From: Ampullimonas aquatilis
Lineage (GTDB): Bacteria > Pseudomonadota > Gammaproteobacteria > Burkholderiales > Burkholderiaceae_D
Length of the DNA: 64,000 nt
Direction of reading: 5' to 3'
NCBI RefSeq assembly: GCF_049675895.1
Contig: NZ_CP183834.1
Coordinates: forward strand, 930,001 to 994,000
Part shown: piece by piece, positions 44,547 through 53,530 of the stretch
Numbering within the stretch: position 1 is the first letter of the stretch
How the letters are laid out: each line of letters begins with the position of its first letter
Translations under genes and position numbers: made by a program
The notes under the pieces: model-generated
Database searches by the model: none
What the model saw: only the letters and a program-made list of their open reading frames with translations
What the model was told of the DNA's origin: nothing

Positions 44547-46403
44547 ATGGCAAGTTATGACACACAGGGCTTTAAGCTCAATGATACTGGTCGCCGTATC
44601 GTCGTCGACCCGGTAACTCGAATTGAAGGTCACATGCGCTGCGAAGTGAATGTGGACGAAAACAATATCATCCGCAATGCTGTTTCTACTGGCACGATGT
44701 GGCGCGGTCTGGAAGTGATTCTAAAGGGTCGTGATCCACGTGATGCCTGGGCATTCGTAGAGCGGATCTGCGGCGTCTGTACGGGTTGTCATGCACTGAC
44801 TTCGGTACGTGCTGTGGAAGATGCGCTTGGTATCAAGATTCCTAAAAATGCCTATCTGATTCGTGAAATGATGGCCAAGACGCTGCAGGTTCATGACCAC
44901 GCAGTACATTTCTACCACCTGCATGCACTGGACTGGGTAGATGTGGTGTCCGCATTGAAGGCTGATCCGAAAAAGACTTCCGAACTGCAACAGCTGGTTT
45001 CGCCGTCCCATCCTTTGTCATCACCGGGCTATTTCCGTGATATTCAGAACCGTCTGAAAAAATTTGTGGAAAGCGGTCAGTTGGGCCCGTTCATGAATGG
45101 TTATTGGGGTAGCAAGGCTTATGTATTGCCTCCAGAGGCTAATTTGATGGCGGTGACTCATTATCTTGAAGCGCTTGATCTGCAAAAAGAATGGGTCAAG
45201 ATTCACACCATCTTTGGTGGTAAAAACCCACATCCAAATTACCTGGTTGGTGGTGTGCCCTGTGCGATCAATATTGATGGCAATGGTGCGGCCGGTGCGC
45301 CATTGAATATGGAGCGTCTCAATTTCGTCAAGGCACGCATTGATGAAATCATTGAGTTCAACAAGAATGTTTATGTGCCCGATATTCTTGCGATTGGCAC
45401 AATCTATAAACAAGCCGGTTGGCTCTACGGTGGTGGTCTGTCTGCCTTGAATGTGGCTGACTACGGAACTTACGAAAAAGTTCAGGATGATCACAGTACC
45501 CAGCAATTGCCAGGCGGTGTGATTCTGAATGGTAACTGGGATGAGATTTTCCCGATTGATCCACGTGATCCTGAGCAAGTCCAGGAGTTTGTGAATCACA
45601 GCTGGTACAAGTACGCAGATGAAAGCAAAGGCCTGCATCCCTGGGATGGTGTGACAGAGCCCAATTATGAGCTGGGCAGCAAGACCAAGGGCACTAAAAC
45701 CAATATTCAGCAATTGGATGAAAGCGCCAAGTATTCCTGGATCAAGTCACCACGCTGGCGCGGCAATGCGCTTGAGGTTGGCCCACTGTCACGCTATATC
45801 CTGTCATACGTTCACGCGACCAAGGGCAACAAGTATTGTCAGCGTGTCAAGGAGCAGGTTGATTATTCAGCCATGATGATCAACCAGGGTATTCCAAAAG
45901 CCTTGGGTTTGCCTGAAACCAGCTATAGCGCCAAACAGTTGCTGCCAACCACCATTGGCCGGACGTTGGCGCGTGCGCTGGAAAGTCAATATGCTGGCGA
46001 AATGATGCTGGACGACTGGCATGAGTTGATGGCCAATATCAAGGCAGGTGATCTGTCGACGGCCAATGTTGAAAAATGGGATCCTTCCACCTGGCCTAAA
46101 GAAGCCAAGGGTGTCGGTACGGTGGCAGCACCACGCGGTATGTTGGGTCACTGGATCAAGATCAAGGATGGCAAGATCGAGAACTACCAGTGCGTCGTAC
46201 CGACTACCTGGAATGGTAGCCCGCGTGATCCAAAAGGTCAGATTGGTGCTTTTGAAGCCAGTCTGATGAACACGCCGATGGTCAACCCTGAGCAGCCTGT
46301 TGAAATTTTACGTACGCTGCATTCATTTGATCCATGCCTGGCATGTTCAACCCACGTGATGAGCCCTGATGGTCAGGAATTGACTTCGGTCAAGGTTCGC
46401 TAA
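44547..46403 (+). CDS. hupL: Membrane-bound [NiFe] hydrogenase large subunit
   Basis: A 618-residue catalytic subunit (HoxG/HupL). The nickel ligands are the N-terminal [11 protein letters not shown] motif (about residue 73) and the C-terminal DPCLACSTH motif (about 596). The last 15 residues after His (VMSPDG...) are the extension removed by the endopeptidase HupD after Ni insertion. The subunit oxidises H2. It follows hupS by 19 bases with an AAGGAG site. It contains no signal peptide and is co-exported with HupS by the Tat system. Confidence 0.97.
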   Translation: MASYDTQGFKLNDTGRRIVVDPVTRIEGHMRCEVNVDENNIIRNAVSTGTMWRGLEVILKGRDPRDAWAFVERICGVCTGCHALTSVRAVEDALGIKIPKNAYLIREMMAKTLQVHDHAVHFYHLHALDWVDVVSALKADPKKTSELQQLVSPSHPLSSPGYFRDIQNRLKKFVESGQLGPFMNGYWGSKAYVLPPEANLMAVTHYLEALDLQKEWVKIHTIFGGKNPHPNYLVGGVPCAINIDGNGAAGAPLNMERLNFVKARIDEIIEFNKNVYVPDILAIGTIYKQAGWLYGGGLSALNVADYGTYEKVQDDHSTQQLPGGVILNGNWDEIFPIDPRDPEQVQEFVNHSWYKYADESKGLHPWDGVTEPNYELGSKTKGTKTNIQQLDESAKYSWIKSPRWRGNALEVGPLSRYILSYVHATKGNKYCQRVKEQVDYSAMMINQGIPKALGLPETSYSAKQLLPTTIGRTLARALESQYAGEMMLDDWHELMANIKAGDLSTANVEKWDPSTWPKEAKGVGTVAAPRGMLGHWIKIKDGKIENYQCVVPTTWNGSPRDPKGQIGAFEASLMNTPMVNPEQPVEILRTLHSFDPCLACSTHVMSPDGQELTSVKVR

Positions 46404-46463
46404 TCGAGTCAGTGCGTGCGGCATGCAAGTGCTGCACGCCCAATTCACATAATAGGAGTTGCT

Positions 46464-47198
46464 ATGTCCTCTCATATACATGTCAATGCTGACCTCAATT
46501 CGGCAGACCTGGATGAAACCGAAGTCGCACATGGTGCGTCCATCAAATCAGTCTATGTTTATCAGGCACCGGTGCGGATCTGGCACTGGATCAATGCACT
46601 GGCAATCATGGTTCTGGCAGTGACCGGCTACTTCATTGGCAGTCCACTGCCAACCATGCCAGGTGAAGCCAGCGCACATTTTTTGATGGGCTATATCCGC
46701 TTTGCCCATTTTACGGCGGCCTATATTTTTGCCATTGGCATGCTGGGTCGTATTTACTGGGCTTTTGTGGGTAACCATCATTCTCGTGAACTGTTTAGCG
46801 TACCCATTTTCAATCGAGGCTATTGGCTTGAGTTTTTGGGCATGCTGAAATGGTATGCGTTTTTAAGCAATCGGCCAGGACGCTACGTCGGACATAACCC
46901 GATTGCCCGCTTTGCCATGTTCTTTGTATTTTTCTTTGGCAGTATTTTCATGATCTTTACGGGCTTTGCCCTGTATGGTGAAGGTGCACAAATGGGCTCA
47001 TGGGCTGAACGACTGTTTGGCTGGGTGATTCCATTGATGGGGCAGTCACAGGACGTGCATACCTGGCATCACCTGGGCATGTGGGCCATCATCACTTTCA
47101 TCATCGTGCATATTTATGCTGCGGTACGTGAAGACATCATGGGTCGTCAAAGCATTATCAGTACGATGGTTTCAGGTCATCGAACCTTCAAAGACTAA
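46464..47198 (+). CDS. hupC: Ni/Fe hydrogenase b-type cytochrome subunit
   Basis: A 244-residue membrane cytochrome b (HoxZ/HupC) that anchors HupSL and passes electrons to quinone. Four hydrophobic segments are visible (about 45-62, 75-98, 152-172 and 205-228), with His residues in IWHWINA, IRFAHFTAA and TWHHLGMW that should bind haem. A TAGGAG site precedes the ATG at 46464; the frame is open further upstream, but the conserved start is MSSHIHVN. Confidence 0.93.
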   Translation: MSSHIHVNADLNSADLDETEVAHGASIKSVYVYQAPVRIWHWINALAIMVLAVTGYFIGSPLPTMPGEASAHFLMGYIRFAHFTAAYIFAIGMLGRIYWAFVGNHHSRELFSVPIFNRGYWLEFLGMLKWYAFLSNRPGRYVGHNPIARFAMFFVFFFGSIFMIFTGFALYGEGAQMGSWAERLFGWVIPLMGQSQDVHTWHHLGMWAIITFIIVHIYAAVREDIMGRQSIISTMVSGHRTFKD

Positions 47199-47220
47199 CA
47201 GGCAGGCGAGGAGCGGGATC

Positions 47221-47601
47221 ATGGGCGGGTTTGGTACACCACAATGGAAAGCTGCAAGCCAGCAGGCAAAGCGTCTGCTGCGTCGGCCTCCTGGTGTGCC
47301 AACCCGAACCCCCGTTCATCCTGGTCAGTTTTTGCAAAAACATTATCTGATACCGCTGCACTTGAACCAGACCCAGACCGCAAAAATGCTAGGCATTTCG
47401 CGGCGACGTCTCAATGAGATCATCCAAGGTCATCGTGCCATGACGCCTGACACAGCGATTCGCTGTGCCTTGATGTTTGGAATGGAAACCTCTTTCTGGC
47501 TCACATTGCAAAGCAGTTGGGACAGCTTTCAGGCCTGGAAACTTCTGGCCAGCCAGTCTCAGTCATCGGCTGTATCGGCCGATACCACTGTTTCCCTTTA
47601 A
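47221..47601 (+). CDS. HigA-like XRE family protein within the hydrogenase operon
   Basis: A 126-residue protein. Residues about 45-105 form a HigA/VapI-type helix-turn-helix (LNQTQTAKMLGISRRRLNEIIQGHRAMTPDTAIRCALMFGMETSFWLTLQ). The N-terminal 30 residues are basic (QQAKRLLRRPPGVPTRTP) and the C-terminus is Ser-rich. A GAGGAG site lies before the ATG. It starts 23 bases after hupC and precedes hupD by 26, so it belongs to the hydrogenase transcript. No HigB-like toxin gene is adjacent, and no such gene is in the C. necator operon. A regulatory role for hydrogenase expression is a reasonable inference; a leftover antitoxin is the alternative. Confidence 0.85.
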   Translation: MGGFGTPQWKAASQQAKRLLRRPPGVPTRTPVHPGQFLQKHYLIPLHLNQTQTAKMLGISRRRLNEIIQGHRAMTPDTAIRCALMFGMETSFWLTLQSSWDSFQAWKLLASQSQSSAVSADTTVSL

Positions 47602-47626
47602 CCTGATTTTTTAAGTTTATTTAACC

Positions 47627-48298
47627 ATGAGCCATGATCCGATTAAAAACGACTGTAACGGGAGTGGTGACACTCAACCGCAAATCGTGGTCCTGGGCAT
47701 TGGCAATGTGCTCTGGGCTGATGAAGGTTTTGGTGTGCGCTGCGTGGAAATCATGCAGCAGAAATATGAGTGTGGCCCTAATGTGCAATGGATTGATGGC
47801 GGCACGCAGGGACTCTATCTGATACAGCATGTACAGGGTGCGGATCGATTGATGATCTTTGATGCCATTGATTATGGTCTTGAGCCTGGCACGATGCAGA
47901 TCATTGAAAACGAAGAGGTGCCCAAATATATGGGTGCCAAGAAAATGAGTCTGCATCAGACCGGTTTTCAGGAAGTCCTGGCGCTGGCGCAATTGACCGG
48001 TAAGTATCCGGAGCATGTCGTGCTGATTGGCTGTCAGCCTGAAGAGCTGGAAGACTATGGTGGCAGTTTGCGCGACTCAGTCAAGGCGGTTATTCCACGT
48101 GCTTTGGATATCGCCTTGAGTTACCTGACTGCCTGGGGTGGTGAACCCAAGCCACGGATCAGGCCATTAACAGAATATGAGTCGGTCACATTGCCGCATT
48201 TGCAGTTGGCACGCTATGAAGGTGAACGGCCACCGGAAGAGTTGGCTTGCCGGATTGGCGATGATCGCTTCATGCCTGCTAACAACGAGAAAGCTTGA
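47627..48298 (+). CDS. hupD: Hydrogenase maturation endopeptidase (HyaD/HupD)
   Basis: A 223-residue protease (HoxM/HupD) that removes the C-terminal extension of HupL after nickel is in place. The GIGNVLWADEGFGVR motif (about 24-38) holds the Glu/Asp nickel-sensing ligand, and the Asp in IFDAIDYG and His in KKMSLHQTG complete the site. It is longer than typical because of a C-terminal tail of about 40 residues. Only the hupL product needs it; the HoxC regulatory subunit has no extension. Confidence 0.93.
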   Translation: MSHDPIKNDCNGSGDTQPQIVVLGIGNVLWADEGFGVRCVEIMQQKYECGPNVQWIDGGTQGLYLIQHVQGADRLMIFDAIDYGLEPGTMQIIENEEVPKYMGAKKMSLHQTGFQEVLALAQLTGKYPEHVVLIGCQPEELEDYGGSLRDSVKAVIPRALDIALSYLTAWGGEPKPRIRPLTEYESVTLPHLQLARYEGERPPEELACRIGDDRFMPANNEKA

Positions 48299-48299
48299 T

Positions 48300-48617
48300 A
48301 TGTGTATTGGTATTCCCATGCAAGTCCTGGCGCTGGAACCTGGTTTTGCGCAATGTGAAGGGCGGGGCGAATTTCGTCGCGTCTCGACGGTACTGATTGA
48401 GGAATGCAAGGTAGGCGATTGGTTACTGGTTTTTATGGAAGATGCGCGTGAATTGATTGATATTGTACGGGCGCGTGAAGTCAATGAAGCACTTGATCTG
48501 GTGATGGCTGCCTTGGGTGGCACGGCCATGATGGATACCAATAGCTCGCCCTTCACCTTGCCTTCTGCCATGAGTGCCGAACAACTGGCCGTCTTGCTGA
48601 ACCCGGTCAAACAATAA
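48300..48617 (+). CDS. hupF: HypC/HupF family hydrogenase assembly chaperone
   Basis: A 105-residue HypC-like chaperone (HoxL/HupF). It starts MCIGIPMQV, with Cys2 as the required ligand of the family. The C-terminal tail extends beyond HypC and is typical for HupF, which helps HupL assembly under O2. The start lies 1 base after the hupD stop (ATG at 48300). Confidence 0.9.
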   Translation: MCIGIPMQVLALEPGFAQCEGRGEFRRVSTVLIEECKVGDWLLVFMEDARELIDIVRAREVNEALDLVMAALGGTAMMDTNSSPFTLPSAMSAEQLAVLLNPVKQ

Positions 48618-48634
48618 ATTTCAAGGAGATATTG

Positions 48635-49117
48635 ATGAGTGAAGAAATGGCCATGCTGCAGTCACCTGCGCCGCATACCTTACCCAGCACCCCATTTTTG
48701 ATTCAACGACTGGTCGATGAGTTTTCGGCTGTATGGGTCAATGAAGCCAACTTGGAGGAATTTGCCGCCGAACCGGGTGACAAAGTGATTTTTGTTGCGG
48801 GTGATCCCATCCGCTTTCCGGAATGTCTGGATGTGGCGGTCGTGCTGCCCGAGCTGCAAAAAACCTTTGGGCAGCGTTTTCGTATTGCTGTTGCGCAATC
48901 GGCCAGTGAAGATGCGATTGCTCGCAAGTATGACGCCCAGCGCCGCCCGGCACTGATTTTTCTGCGGGATGCTTTGTTTGTGACGGTGGTCTCTGGCATG
49001 CTCGATTGGGATATTTATCTGGATGAAGTGGGCAAGGCACTGGCCATGCCGGCTGGTCCTGCACCACGCCTGCGCATTCCCATCATGTCGCAAGGCAGTG
49101 ATTCCAGTTGTCATTAA
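48635..49117 (+). CDS. hupG: Hydrogenase expression protein HupG (HyaE/HoxO family)
   Basis: A 160-residue thioredoxin-fold protein without the CxxC motif, the HyaE/HupG/HoxO type. It acts as a chaperone for the Tat-signal-bearing small subunit. The segment KVIFVAGDPIRFPECLDVAVVLPEL (about 50-75) and the RRPALIFLRD part (about 103) match the family. An AAGGAG site precedes ATG 48635. Confidence 0.87.
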   Translation: MSEEMAMLQSPAPHTLPSTPFLIQRLVDEFSAVWVNEANLEEFAAEPGDKVIFVAGDPIRFPECLDVAVVLPELQKTFGQRFRIAVAQSASEDAIARKYDAQRRPALIFLRDALFVTVVSGMLDWDIYLDEVGKALAMPAGPAPRLRIPIMSQGSDSSCH

Positions 49118-49158
49118 TTCATCTATCAACGTCAAGCATATTCAATAAGGGTTATCCA

Positions 49159-50016
49159 ATGAAATCCATTACCATCCCGATCATGCCTTTGGGCCCAGGT
49201 AGCCAGGTTGAAGAAGAAGTACTTGAATACATCAATATGCCCAAGGAGATGTATACCTATGCACCGCCTATCCTGCCAGAACCGGAAGATGTTGCCAATC
49301 TGACTGCCGCGCACGATGCGCTGCGCAGCATTGTGACAGCATTGCAAGTGGCCAATGCAGGTGGCAGGCCAGCACCGGTCAGTATGCTGAATCTGGATCG
49401 CGATAACCTGCACCTGGTCAATCAGGTATTGGGTGAGGGGGAAGTGAGCGCACGGGTATTGGGCGAAACTGAACTGAAAGTCCAGGAATCGGTATTTGCT
49501 GGTGTCTGGCGTGTGATTGAAACACTCGGTGAGCAGATTGTTTCAGACCATATTGAAATTGGTGCCATTCCCATGCGCTTGCTGGATCGTGCCCGTGCCA
49601 TTGCTGCGCCGATTCGTCGTATTGCCATTCCCGAGCAATTTCCGCCGGGTGTCATGAATGCCAGTGCCCTGTTGACCGAACTCAATGATCAGATCGGCTC
49701 CTGGAAGCATGGCATGTTGCCGCATGTGATCAATCTGACCTTGCTGCCATTGTCACAGGAAGATGTGGTTTTCCTCGATCAGAGTATTGGTCTGGGCAAT
49801 GTCGTTATTCTGTCGCGTGGCTATGGCAATTGCCGTGTTTCCAGTACCCAGATACCCAATTGCTGGCGCGTGACGTATTACAACTCGCAAGATGCAATCA
49901 TTCTTAACACGATTGAGATTGTGGATATTCCGGATGTCGCCTGTGCGGCAAAGGAAGATCTGGAAGATTCTCTTGAGCGACTGGAAGAAGTCTTGCAATG
50001 GGTTGTCACGCAATGA
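49159..50016 (+). CDS. hupH: Hydrogenase expression/formation protein HupH (HyaF/HoxQ family)
   Basis: A 285-residue protein with the HupH_C domain in the C-terminal half (about 160-285: LPHVINLTLLPLSQEDVVFLDQSIG and SRGYGNCRVSSTQIPNCWRV). It works with HupG in small-subunit maturation. The start is at ATG 49159; the open frame to 49108 overlaps hupG. Its stop overlaps the hupI start by 4 bases (ATGA). Confidence 0.9.
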   Translation: MKSITIPIMPLGPGSQVEEEVLEYINMPKEMYTYAPPILPEPEDVANLTAAHDALRSIVTALQVANAGGRPAPVSMLNLDRDNLHLVNQVLGEGEVSARVLGETELKVQESVFAGVWRVIETLGEQIVSDHIEIGAIPMRLLDRARAIAAPIRRIAIPEQFPPGVMNASALLTELNDQIGSWKHGMLPHVINLTLLPLSQEDVVFLDQSIGLGNVVILSRGYGNCRVSSTQIPNCWRVTYYNSQDAIILNTIEIVDIPDVACAAKEDLEDSLERLEEVLQWVVTQ

Positions 50017-50255
50017 CCGAGCCACTTGATCAGAGGAACTGCTTTGAAGGCAGTTATCTGGGTGATCTGTCCAAGATCACGGCGACTACGCGCCTGGAGT
50101 GCAAGATTTGCTGGTGGGTATATGATCCTGCAGAGGGTGATGAGGTTTGGCAGATTGCGCCCGGAACGGCGTTTTCTGACTTGCCTGATTACTGGCGTTG
50201 CCCCAATTGTGATGGGTCCGCCGAGCAGTTTATGGTGATTCACGAAGAAAACTGA
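50013..50255 (+). CDS. hupI: Rubredoxin HupI (HoxR family)
   Basis: An 80-residue rubredoxin. The two iron ligand pairs are CKICWWVYDP (about 28-37) and WRCPNCDG (about 60-67). HupI/HoxR is needed for small-subunit assembly when O2 is present. It is translationally coupled to hupH by a 4-base overlap. Confidence 0.94.
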   Translation: MTEPLDQRNCFEGSYLGDLSKITATTRLECKICWWVYDPAEGDEVWQIAPGTAFSDLPDYWRCPNCDGSAEQFMVIHEEN

Positions 50256-50278
50256 GTACCGTGTAATCCGGTTCCAAA

Positions 50279-50848
50279 ATGATACTAGCCAATCAACCAA
50301 TTACTCAAGCAAGTCGTGAGGCCGTTACCATCAATCCGGCCTGGTCGGAGCGGGTGCGTTTACTGCAGGCCTTGTTTGACGATATTGCGCAAACGCGTAT
50401 GCAGGGACTGCCTTTTCTGCATACCGGTATCAAGGTGCAAGCAGTGGGTTTTGAGCAGAGTGTGGAGAACCCTGAGCTGGCCTATGGCGTATTGATCACG
50501 CCCTGGTTCATGAATCTGGTGGCATTGCCACTCGAAAACCAGTCCTGTCAGTCAGTTGGCAAAGCCTCATCCCATCAGCTTGGTCATGAAAATATTGAAT
50601 TTTTAACAGCCTATGAAACGGCGATAGGACAGTTTGAATTTTGCTCGCTGTTTTCCCCTATGTTTGATTTTGAAAATCAGCAGGCAGCGATTGAAACGGC
50701 TATGACTTTTTTGCAGATGATCCGCACTCCCGTCAATTCGGTTGCGGCTGATTCTGCTGTTGTGGCATCGCAGGCTGCAGTTGAGCGACCATCACGTCGC
50801 GCATTTTTTACAGGTCGCGGGAGTGTACAAGGTGGTAGCAAGTTGTGA
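50279..50848 (+). CDS. hupJ: [NiFe] hydrogenase assembly chaperone HybE/HupJ (HoxT family)
   Basis: A 189-residue member of the HybE family. Conserved parts are MQGLPFLHTGIKVQAVGFEQ (about 41-60) and YGVLITPWFMNLVALPLE (about 69-86). The C-terminal PSRRAFFTGRG segment is a common end of the HupJ form. It assists assembly or Tat export control. The stop overlaps the hupK GTG start. Confidence 0.9.
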   Translation: MILANQPITQASREAVTINPAWSERVRLLQALFDDIAQTRMQGLPFLHTGIKVQAVGFEQSVENPELAYGVLITPWFMNLVALPLENQSCQSVGKASSHQLGHENIEFLTAYETAIGQFEFCSLFSPMFDFENQQAAIETAMTFLQMIRTPVNSVAADSAVVASQAAVERPSRRAFFTGRGSVQGGSKL

Positions 50849-52029
50849 ACACGTCGGCTAACGCTGCTGCATTGGCAGGGGCATTGCATTTTGTGCCTGG
50901 CAATCGGGCTGCACCGATTGTGTCGAGCCGTTATGCTTTGGCTGCGCAGATTTTGCGTGGCAAGCCACCGCAGGCAGCAGTGCAGTGGTTGCCCAAGATC
51001 TATTCTCTGTGCGGTAGTGCCCATGCCTGGAGCGCGCAAGCAGCAGTGGATAGGGCACTGCAAGGTTGGCAGAAGCCAGTAGTCAATGATACTCAGGTGG
51101 TCGATGTACCAGGCATTGATTTGGAATTGGAAACCGCACGTGAGCATGTGCGCAGATTATTTTTGGATTGGCCACGTTTATTATTGCCACAAGATGGACA
51201 AGCAGCTTACTTGAATCAATTAACCGAGTTACGGTATTGCCCGCTATTTTTGGCGGATGGGCGACACCTTGGCGTGGCGTTGGATCAATGGATGGTCAAG
51301 CAAGTGTATGGACAGCCACTTCAGCAATGGCTGGCAGCGTGGCAGCAACATCCTGGCAATGCCATGCAGGCGTGGCTGGCGAATGTCAACACCTTGCCTG
51401 CCCAGTGTCTGTCGGCGTGTCAGGTAGTAGCAGAACCTTTGCAGCTTGCCATGTCGGCATTGCTGCCGCACGCTGGTCAGCAGGATCTGCTGGCCTGGAT
51501 CAGGCAGGGCTTGTCCGATCCGCAATTTGATAGGCAGCCACTGTGGCAAGGCCGACCTTGTGAGACGGGTGTCATGACACGTTTGAGTATGCTGTCTTGG
51601 GTAGCGCAGCAACAGTGGAATGTCTGGTTGCGGCTTGGGCAGCGTTTGGCTGAGCTGGCTGGTTTGGTGTTGAAGATGCAGGGTCAGAGTGCCAATGTCG
51701 CCATTCAGTTGGATCTGGATCACGGTGCCTTATCACTGGATGAGGGGCAGGGGATGAGCTGGTGTGAGATGGCGCGTGGTCTGTTGGTGCACTGGATCAG
51801 GTTGGAAATGCTCAATGAGGAAGTGGTCATTGCCGACTATCGGGTGATTGCGCCAACCGAATGGAATTTTCATCCCCAGGGCGGATTGGCGTGCCATATT
51901 GCGAACATGCGTGCGACCATACATGAAACCGGCAGTACAGCGCGTCAGCACTATGAACGTGAAATTGCGGTGCTGGTGGCGGCGTTTGATCCCTGTGTGC
52001 AATACGACGTGGAGTGGTGTGATGCATGA
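50845..52029 (+). CDS. hupK: Hydrogenase maturation protein HupK (HoxV family)
   Basis: A 394-residue protein (HoxV/HupK). It is a distant, inactive relative of the hydrogenase large subunit and is thought to be a scaffold for the Fe(CN)2CO group. The C-terminal WNFHPQGGLACHI region resembles the WNxxPRD stretch of large subunits, but the CxxC nickel ligands are absent except for isolated Cys. A GTG start at 50845 overlaps the hupJ stop. The stop overlaps hypA by 8 bases. Confidence 0.85.
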   Translation: MNTSANAAALAGALHFVPGNRAAPIVSSRYALAAQILRGKPPQAAVQWLPKIYSLCGSAHAWSAQAAVDRALQGWQKPVVNDTQVVDVPGIDLELETAREHVRRLFLDWPRLLLPQDGQAAYLNQLTELRYCPLFLADGRHLGVALDQWMVKQVYGQPLQQWLAAWQQHPGNAMQAWLANVNTLPAQCLSACQVVAEPLQLAMSALLPHAGQQDLLAWIRQGLSDPQFDRQPLWQGRPCETGVMTRLSMLSWVAQQQWNVWLRLGQRLAELAGLVLKMQGQSANVAIQLDLDHGALSLDEGQGMSWCEMARGLLVHWIRLEMLNEEVVIADYRVIAPTEWNFHPQGGLACHIANMRATIHETGSTARQHYEREIAVLVAAFDPCVQYDVEWCDA

Positions 52030-52375
52030 AGTCAGTCTGGCCGGTGGCATTTTAAAAATTGTCGAAGACGCTGCACAACGCGAGGGTTTTGCGCGTGTGA
52101 CGAGGCTAAAGCTGGAAGCGGGTGCCTTGTCGGGTGTGGAGTTGCGGGCACTGCGCTTTGCGCTCGAATCCATCGTGCCTGATACCGTTTTGCAGGATGC
52201 CGTGATTGATATTGAAATGCCACCCGGGGAAGCCTGGTGCATGCAATGCTGCCAGACGGTTGTCATTCAGTCACGGCTGGATAGCTGCAGCGTGTGCGGC
52301 AGTCATCGTTTGCAACCGACTGGTGGTACCGAATTGAGAGTGCTGGAAATGCTGGTCCAAGACCAGCCAGCTTGA
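52022..52375 (+). CDS. hypA: Hydrogenase nickel incorporation protein HypA
   Basis: A 117-residue metallochaperone. The N-terminal MHEVSLAGG holds the nickel-binding His2, and the zinc site is formed by CMQCCQ and CSVCGSH (about 74-79 and 91-97). HypA delivers nickel with HypB. The ATG overlaps the hupK stop by 8 bases. Confidence 0.95.
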   Translation: MHEVSLAGGILKIVEDAAQREGFARVTRLKLEAGALSGVELRALRFALESIVPDTVLQDAVIDIEMPPGEAWCMQCCQTVVIQSRLDSCSVCGSHRLQPTGGTELRVLEMLVQDQPA

Positions 52376-52438
52376 AATTTTAAACACGGCACTCAGCCAT
52401 GCTCAGTGCCCGATTGATAAAAATAGGAAGGAGCTGTT

Positions 52439-53515
52439 ATGTGTGTAGTTTGCGGATGTAGTGGCAAGAGCGAGATACATGAACATCATGACCACGAGCA
52501 TGGCCATACGCATACTGAGCCAGGCGTGATGGCAGTTAACCCCGTGAATGGTGATCTGCACTTTGGCGCAGGGGCAGCCAAGGTCTCGGTGCCAGGGATG
52601 TCGCAGGATCGAGCCATCAAGTTGGAGCAGGATGTGCTTGGTGAAAACAATCGTCATGCCAAACATAACCGCGAGCATTTTTCCGGTCATGGCATTCTTG
52701 CCCTCAATCTGGTTTCCAGCCCAGGCTCAGGTAAGACAACTTTATTGTGTGCCACGATCCGTGCCTTGCAGCAACGTACTGCAAATTTGGCCTTGGCGGT
52801 GATTGAAGGCGATCAGCAGACCAGTCATGATGCGGATCGGATTCGCGAGACTGGCGCGCCCGCGATTCAGATCAATACCGGCAAGGGCTGTCATCTGGAT
52901 GCCCAGATGGTGGGCGAAGCCTTTGCGCGCCTGCCTTTGCATGATCATACGCATCATGATCATGCCGCACAGGCGCATACTGACTTGCATGATCACGGTC
53001 ACGAACATGACCATGAGCATACTCACCAACATGATGACCATGCCCATGCGCATCACCATCATCATGCCGACCATGCTCATGGCGGTGGTGTTTTGTTCAT
53101 TGAAAACGTGGGCAATCTGGTTTGTCCGGCAATGTGGGATCTGGGTGAGGCAGCCAAGGTGGCCATCCTGTCGGTTACCGAGGGTGAAGACAAGCCGCTC
53201 AAATATCCGGACATGTTTGCCGCTGCGCGCTTGATGATTCTCAATAAGACTGATCTGCTGCCGCATCTGGATTTTGATGTGGCACGTTGTATCGACTATG
53301 CCCGTCGTGTCAACCCTGGGATCGAAGTGATCGAATTGTCGGCCCGTACCGGTCAGGGCATGCAGGCCTGGCTTGACTGGATTCTGGAAGAACATCATGT
53401 GCTCAGCCATCACCAGCATGCGCATGAGACTGCAGTCGATGATGTCAGCGTCAGGATTGCCCAGTTGGAAAAAGAATTGCAATCGCTCAAACTACGTTTG
53501 AGCGAAGCAGGGTAA
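52439..53515 (+). CDS. hypB: Hydrogenase nickel incorporation GTPase HypB with His-rich insert
   Basis: A 358-residue GTPase. The N-terminus MCVVCGCSG is the CxxCGC nickel site, followed by a short His stretch (14-25). The P-loop is SSPGSGKT (93-100), and [11 protein letters not shown] and CHLDAQM follow. Between LPL and [10 protein letters not shown] (about 168-214) lies a 47-residue insert with 23 His, alternating with Asp, Glu and Ala. Most HypB proteins have the His-rich region only at the N-terminus; here the large one sits in the middle of the G domain. It could store Ni or Zn. The catalytic part appears intact. Confidence 0.95.
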   Translation: MCVVCGCSGKSEIHEHHDHEHGHTHTEPGVMAVNPVNGDLHFGAGAAKVSVPGMSQDRAIKLEQDVLGENNRHAKHNREHFSGHGILALNLVSSPGSGKTTLLCATIRALQQRTANLALAVIEGDQQTSHDADRIRETGAPAIQINTGKGCHLDAQMVGEAFARLPLHDHTHHDHAAQAHTDLHDHGHEHDHEHTHQHDDHAHAHHHHHADHAHGGGVLFIENVGNLVCPAMWDLGEAAKVAILSVTEGEDKPLKYPDMFAAARLMILNKTDLLPHLDFDVARCIDYARRVNPGIEVIELSARTGQGMQAWLDWILEEHHVLSHHQHAHETAVDDVSVRIAQLEKELQSLKLRLSEAG

Positions 53516-53530
53516 AACAGGAGTAAAACA

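Noticed and set aside
52940..53080. Short CAT/GAT tandem repeats that might suggest a CRISPR or microsatellite
   Set aside because: They are His/Asp codons in frame inside hypB, with no repeat-spacer structure.
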